Shown here one piece after another: positions 58,462 through 64,000 of a DNA stretch of 64,000 nt. The stretch's first letter is position 1, and every line of letters starts with the position of its first letter. The notes under the pieces were generated by a model, which did no database searches, had not been told where the DNA came from, and was given only the letters and a program-made list of their open reading frames with translations. The position numbers were made by a program, and so were the translations under genes. The stretch is from contig NC_003071.7 of the NCBI RefSeq assembly GCF_000001735.4, positions 1,065,001-1,129,000 on the forward strand, given 5' to 3'. The DNA is from Arabidopsis thaliana (taxonomy: Eukaryota > Streptophyta > Magnoliopsida > Brassicales > Brassicaceae).

Positions 58462-61400
58462 ATTGATGCTTAATAAGTATATAATGTAATATTTTTATAA
58501 AAATTAATTTATATGTACACAAAAAACAACTGAATATTGTAATTATTTTAAAATCTTTTCTAGAGTAACCCATAGAGAGAAAGAAACAAAATTCTAGAGT
58601 ACACAAAAACAACAATTTATTCTCAAATTTCAATTCTATCTACACAAGAATTCAATTCCACAAGACTAACCTATGTAAGCTAAATACCATAAAAATGGAA
58701 ACCTCAAATAAAAACAAGAGAGACCAAAAACAGAATTTCATCTCAAATTTAAATTCTCAACATGTACCCGCTTTCTAAAATTTTTCAAAAAACTCACTTT
58801 GACGTTTCCCAAACGTTTGTGTTTCCGCGTATTCGCTTCCAATTTCATGCAATCCAGGTGTTAAGTGTATGTATGATAAAAAAAAATTTTTTATCAAACA
58901 CTATTTATATTAAGTTATCGAAAAGAGATTTTCTGCTAGAGAGAGCCATTAAGGAACCGATGTGCTTATATGGGAGAAAAGGCTATTACGAGCCCGAGCT
59001 TTATTAGCTAAATAATCTGGTCGAATATTAGAATTATGAGGAAGAAATCTAATACGAAAAGAAGGGAAAAAACAAACTAAGGAGTGTATGTATGATAATT
59101 ACCAAACGGTTATGTGTCAATTATGATTTAATCCCGCAACTTGATAGATAATAAGAAAATGATCCTCCAAAATAACAAATTGTCTGCGTCTCTGAAGTCT
59201 CAAGTCTCAACTATCAAGTATCTCAATAGTGTGTATCAAAACTTAAAAGGCAGCAGTAATATGTCAACACGTGTCAGTACAGGCACGTGATGTGAGTATG
59301 ACTGTTTCGTTCAATCGCAACATATGCTAAAATTATAGTTTTTGGAACCAACGTTAGATCGACACGTAGCCTACTCTGTCCCCTTACCATCAACCTGCGT
59401 AAGCTTCCCTCATCTTACGTTCTTGATTGTTAGTTAAAAGCAAAACTAAAGATTTGAAGAGTATCTTCAATAAAGTACAATTATAAATGTTAATTAATAA
59501 AATTGAATGTTTTACGACTTTTTTGGCCAACTTCTATTCGTGTTACCTCGTATTATGAACTAGGTTAAAGTTACTTTTTCTAATACATATCTTTTAGAAT
59601 TTTATACTCCATATGATTTCTATTCTCTATCTCACTCTATAGAGTAATCAAAATAATCAAGCGATTCTTCAAATTCATATAACTTAGAAATATTTGATTC
59701 GTTTTAAATGGATCTTGATATTTGATAATTAATTAATAAAAAGATTTGATAGATTATTATAACATATATTTTATATTATTGAACACAAAATGATGATGTA
59801 AATACTAAGTTAGCGTTTTTTTAATTTGGATTAAGAAACACATACGGACTGAATTAGTGTTTTCTGATATGATAATCTAACAATCATAATCTACTTACGA
59901 TCATATATTATATAGGCGAACAGCAGCAATTGCATGGGTTGCATATATTATCTATATTATATATAGATTTATTTTTCAGACGGTTTAAAAGTTCTTTTTC
60001 AAACAAGAAACATCTAACATGTACTATATTTGCAAAGCCAGAAAGAGCTGTTAAATTGTGAAAGAGATTCCAATAAATACTAGACGCAGAAAGGCAGAAA
60101 AAGTTGTTACAAAATCATGTCTCAACATTTTAAAATGCCTATGGTCCATCGAGTAGTAACTAGGGTTTTAGACCATCATGGGGTCTAATTAATGTAGTTT
60201 CAATTTGTTAGTCTAATTATACGGAAGAAACCCTGCAAAATGATGTTTGTAACCTATAGCCATTTAACAAAATTTTAATATTTTGGTCTGCAAAATCATA
60301 TTAAATGATAATCGTACATACAAGGGACCTCTCCCCAACAGAACAAGAGAATTGCTACTAGCTACTAGTTACCCCAAATATATACATACATAAATGAACA
60401 GAATTAATAATTGAGTTTCTGAAAATGACTATTGTTTTTTTTTCTTTCGAATTGTACTAATAAAATAGCTTCATGTGGTTCTTGCAAAACTTACCTTTTT
60501 TTTATGTCAACCACTCACATTAAATTTAAGAAAAAAAAAATTGGTTATATAAACTGGAGAACAATACTTTACAAATGAATCAACAACGTTCCTAAGTCTA
60601 AAAGTATGGATAAATCAAGAATTAATTATGAGTTTACCATTTGTGGCATTTGTAAATTTTTCATAAAATTATAAAAATACGATTAACATGTGTTTTATTC
60701 GTTATGTTTGAATTTATTAGGTTTTATGTGTTCTTATAAAGTATGTATTTTAGTATTAAAAATCGTAAATTTAATAATTTTAAATGATCAAAATAGTAAA
60801 TCCGTAAAATTTTAAGAAAATGGCAAAATTCATAAATGTCACTCCAAAAAATAGTAAAAATCCTTAATAATTTCAGAAAACACTATGTTTCAGAATTGAA
60901 AAAAACGAGAAATAAAGACAAGAGAAAAAAAGATACTAAATATATCACACTAGCTCCCATGGAGGAACTTAAAATCGTGAGAAAACATTTTGAAGAAAAC
61001 TTGTCACTTTCATGCAGGTTAAGTATTATCAACTCTTAGATATATATTTAGCTCATAAATAAACTGACTAGTCTACATTAAACTTTAGTATACAGAGAAA
61101 AAAGGAAGATAAATCTCGTATTTTGAAATTTTTGCATCAATCATGCATCTTAAGCCTGATATTAAGATCTGAATTCTTTCAATAGAACGATCCAATTGAC
61201 ATCTTATTTCTAATACATCTAGTTGAACAATAATATTATCTTCTGCAAATATGACTAACTAATACTTGAGCCTTATTCCAAATTTTTCGAAAACAGGACA
61301 ATAATGTATCATAATTATTTCTTTCTAATTAAGCTTATCATATATAATTATGCATCATTTAATAACTCCTTTTTCTTAAGTGATTACTGATTAGAATGAT

Positions 61401-61467
61401 TAATAATGTATAGACCATCTCTAGGAGTAATTTGTGGAGACGTATAGAAAAATAATTATTATGACTA
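58462..61467. other. Intergenic region
   Basis: About 3 kb, AT-rich. Two ACGTG cores (CACGTGTC near 59268, GCACGTGA near 59284) lie close together and could be G-box/ABRE-like sites, but no gene start is near. Short open frames at 58762 and 60836 have no gene-like features. Confidence 0.45.
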
Positions 61468-62502
61468 TTAGGTGAGTACCCACGCTATGCGTGGGTTGTT
61501 GTTTTGAAAATTGTTTAGAAAAATTATGTTTAACTATTTTTATTGTTAATTTATGTTATTTTTGTGTATGGTATTTTGTAGTTAATAAAGTTATATTCAT
61601 TTTTTGTAATTATATGTGTATAGTTAGATTCACTTTTGATTCAAATATCAATTATATTCTAATCTTTTTTCACTATCATGAAATACTTACATTAACAATA
61701 CATGATACAATGGTATGCAATTATGTTTACTTATTTGGTTTGAAAGTTATCTAAATTGATTCTAAGCAAAAAATTCAATCTATGTATTCTCTCCTAATCT
61801 AATATTCCAATCATAGGCTCATAGCTAAATATTGGATTGACTTGATTTGAATAACAAATGTATAACTAACTATACTCATTTGCTTTAAAAGATTTCACAT
61901 GAAAGAGAAAAAAAAAAAGCAAAAATTAAATAGTATTTTAGATCAACATTTTTAGGTTTCTCTCTTTGCATTTGCATATATCTCTATTGGAGAGAGTGTC
62001 GTATATTAAATTTTTTAGTATATATAACATCTCAAAAGACCATTACTTAAAAAAATATGTATGTAATTATTAATGTTATCCATTTATCGTAAAGCACAAA
62101 AAGACCTTATCATATAGAAAAAAAAAGTAATAATAAGAAAATACTAAGTTAAAATTCTAAACTAATAAAAGTTAGCAAACAAGTAAGTTGCAATACCCGA
62201 AAATTTCTACTCGTTATCAAGTAATGACTATTAAAAAATAGCAAAATAAGAAAAGTAAAATGAAAGTAGTGTTTAATACATTAACATGATTTTTCATATT
62301 TTTTCTTTTTGATGAAGACATTTAGTTAAGAATGGGATTAATGGGTGATTCAATGCAATGTGATTTTTTTTTTTTTATCACTAAGTTTTGTTATTTTTTA
62401 ATGATATTAATTTAGAATGACATGTGGCACTCATTGGTGTGATGATGTGTTACTCATATGGAGAGTGTTGGCCAACTTTCATATATATAATTTTATCAGA
62501 GA
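61468..62502 (-). mobile_element. Non-autonomous Helitron (copy B), 1035 bp
   Basis: On the minus strand it begins TCTCTGATAAAATTATATAT after A. It ends in hairpin ACCCACGC/GCGTGGGT (61489-61496 with 61478-61485, loop of three) followed by CTAA (61468-61471) before T. The start region ATATGAAAGTTGGCCAAC matches copy A at 10840-11418. All structural marks are intact; there is no coding capacity for Rep/helicase. Confidence 0.78.
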
Positions 62503-64000
62503 TCATTTCTAAACTAGACATTTTAAAGTTGTGTATTATCTACCTAAATTATCCATATAAAAGATGGAATAGCACATTGCAAGTATTATATCGTATTTAT
62601 TCTTTTTAGATGTTTCCTAAAGCATCAATCTATATGTTGCATGTTGTAAGGTCACAACTTGGAACCATAAAAGAATGGTGGAGGATAGCAAGTGCGTAGA
62701 AGATAAGGATCATTTTACATGATAATCTGGATAAGACATGCGCATATACATCAAGTTTCCATCAACAAGATTTATAGTACCCAAAAGAAAGAAAGAAAAA
62801 AACTAATATTCCATCGATCTATAGAAGTTGAACAAAATAACTAAGGTACCAAGTGAAATATGAGTCAGCAAGCAAAGTTAAAAAAAAAGTTGTGTGAGAC
62901 ATATCACATGAGTAAATTAACAACAACCATCATCATCATGATGTAGATAGTATAAGATGCCATGAGAAGAAGTGAGGAAAAACAAATTAACCTGACAAGA
63001 AGCATCCTAAAAAATTAACCTGTCAAACAATTACCAACCTTTAAAGTGAAAAAAAAAGTTGAAAACACTAAGGCTTTGAGAGCTTAAATGTTCATAAACA
63101 ATTTTCCTTTTTCTTGCCAAGATCAATCTGCAATTTTTGTGTCAAGCATGTACGAGTTATTGTTATAAATAAATCTAGAGTCGTTATGTGAGTTCTACTG
63201 TATTTTATGAAAATCGATTAACTAGTAAAATACATCAGTCTTCTTAAGAAGAGAACCTAAACACGAAACCCTCTAATAAATGCTAGATTGCATATTCTTA
63301 CACATCTATATTAGTGTCAAAAACATGATTGGACTGATTTTATAGTATTGAACAAGAACGTGACTAAATTTTCAGAAATTGGAAAGAAAACAAAAACATG
63401 ATATATTTCAATATCTAAATTTCACCATATATATATAAAAAGACATAGTGCATGTGAGACGTAAAAACCTTTGTAAATAAATTTTCTCTTTAAATAGTAA
63501 ATAGTACCATATCAGATTAACCATTTCAGAGTGACATAATTTGTTTGTAACCGTATAGATCCGTTTTATGCATTAAAACGATCGTGAAGTAGCTGTCATA
63601 CGAAAGAACTTGTCGGCAAGAGAAGCAAAGCATAAGCAGAAAAAAACATATCTTTTAGAAGCCTATCATTTTCTTACTTTTATTCACAAACACACACAAT
63701 ATACATTATAAGTGTTATCTACATAATCTAAACGTGTCAATACCTGAAAAAACAACAAAACTTTATTTGCACTTCTTTCATTTCATGAACAATACATAAC
63801 CAGATATTAGATAGGACTTGGACTTGTGAATATGCTCTATTTAAGGCATCTTTATAGGTTATATTTAGAATCTTTTTCTTATTTCTTTTTTGAGCATATT
63901 ATTAAACTATGGACTAGATCTGATGAAAGAAAGCAATCTATTTATATATTATGGTGTAAATATTATCTTTAAAAAATCCAATGGAGGAGAGTGAAAGAGA
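62503..64000. other. Intergenic region to the window end
   Basis: AT-rich. No gene, RNA or bounded repeat could be supported. If my recollection of the map is right, a MADS-box gene lies further right, outside the window. Confidence 0.4.

Noticed and set aside
58762-59007. 81-codon plus-strand open frame after the tRNA gene
   Set aside because: No homology is apparent, composition is ordinary AT-rich intergenic DNA, and there are no neighbouring exons.
60836-61039. 67-codon Lys-rich open frame
   Set aside because: A-rich intergenic sequence gives Lys/Asn-rich frames by chance; there is no support for a gene.

Overview
The window is plant nuclear DNA. Genes are split by short GT-AG introns, the intergenic DNA is AT-rich, and class I, class II and Helitron transposon relics are common. 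Protein by protein the content matches Arabidopsis thaliana chromosome 2, in the At2g035xx-At2g0369x interval. I recognised this from memory of the products; locus numbers are recollection, not a search.

Layout. 1-94 is the last exon piece of a GPI-anchor-type protein. 1717-3934 is an erlin-like SPFH protein. 4494-8522 holds the tandem ureide permeases UPS4 and UPS2, followed by a 5'-truncated LINE with an 18-bp target duplication. 12080-13018 is the carboxylesterase CXE7. 13471-14555 is a three-level nest (MITE in MITE in outer element, with a LINE tail in the centre). 14639-15826 is an intact F-box/DUF295 gene, and 16892-17083 is a paralogue cut off after the F-box. 17556-18455 is a 29-bp minisatellite of about 31 units. 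18.5-28 kb is a transposon graveyard: a gene-fragment carrier with a GRP7/8-like piece, at least four Helitron relics, and nested MULE-type MITEs with 9-bp target duplications. 28264-29545 is an F-box pseudogene split by a solo LTR. 30129-33807 holds UPS1 (intact) and UPS3 (broken), and 34070-35202 is another F-box pseudogene.

The right half is mostly housekeeping: MRS2-5 magnesium transporter (minus), a Ser-rich protein with a Cys-rich tail (plus), an NTF2+RRM G3BP-like protein (minus, with a GC-AG intron and a tandemly duplicated upstream region), a hAT transposase relic (minus), two tRNA-Thr(CGT) genes (minus), an asparagine-synthase-family protein (plus), CDC48B (plus), SPIRAL1 (plus) and COQ4 (minus). 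The last 5.5 kb is intergenic and carries a complete-looking Helitron of the same family as one at 10.8 kb.

Two themes stand out. First, UPS transporters and F-box/DUF295 genes are interleaved as duplicated blocks, with some copies decaying. Second, transposon insertions can be bounded to the base from their target duplications, which gives a relative order of insertion. I found no clearly new biological system. The best leads are the nested insertions, the two-lesion UPS3, the minisatellite and the duplicated promoter-side block.
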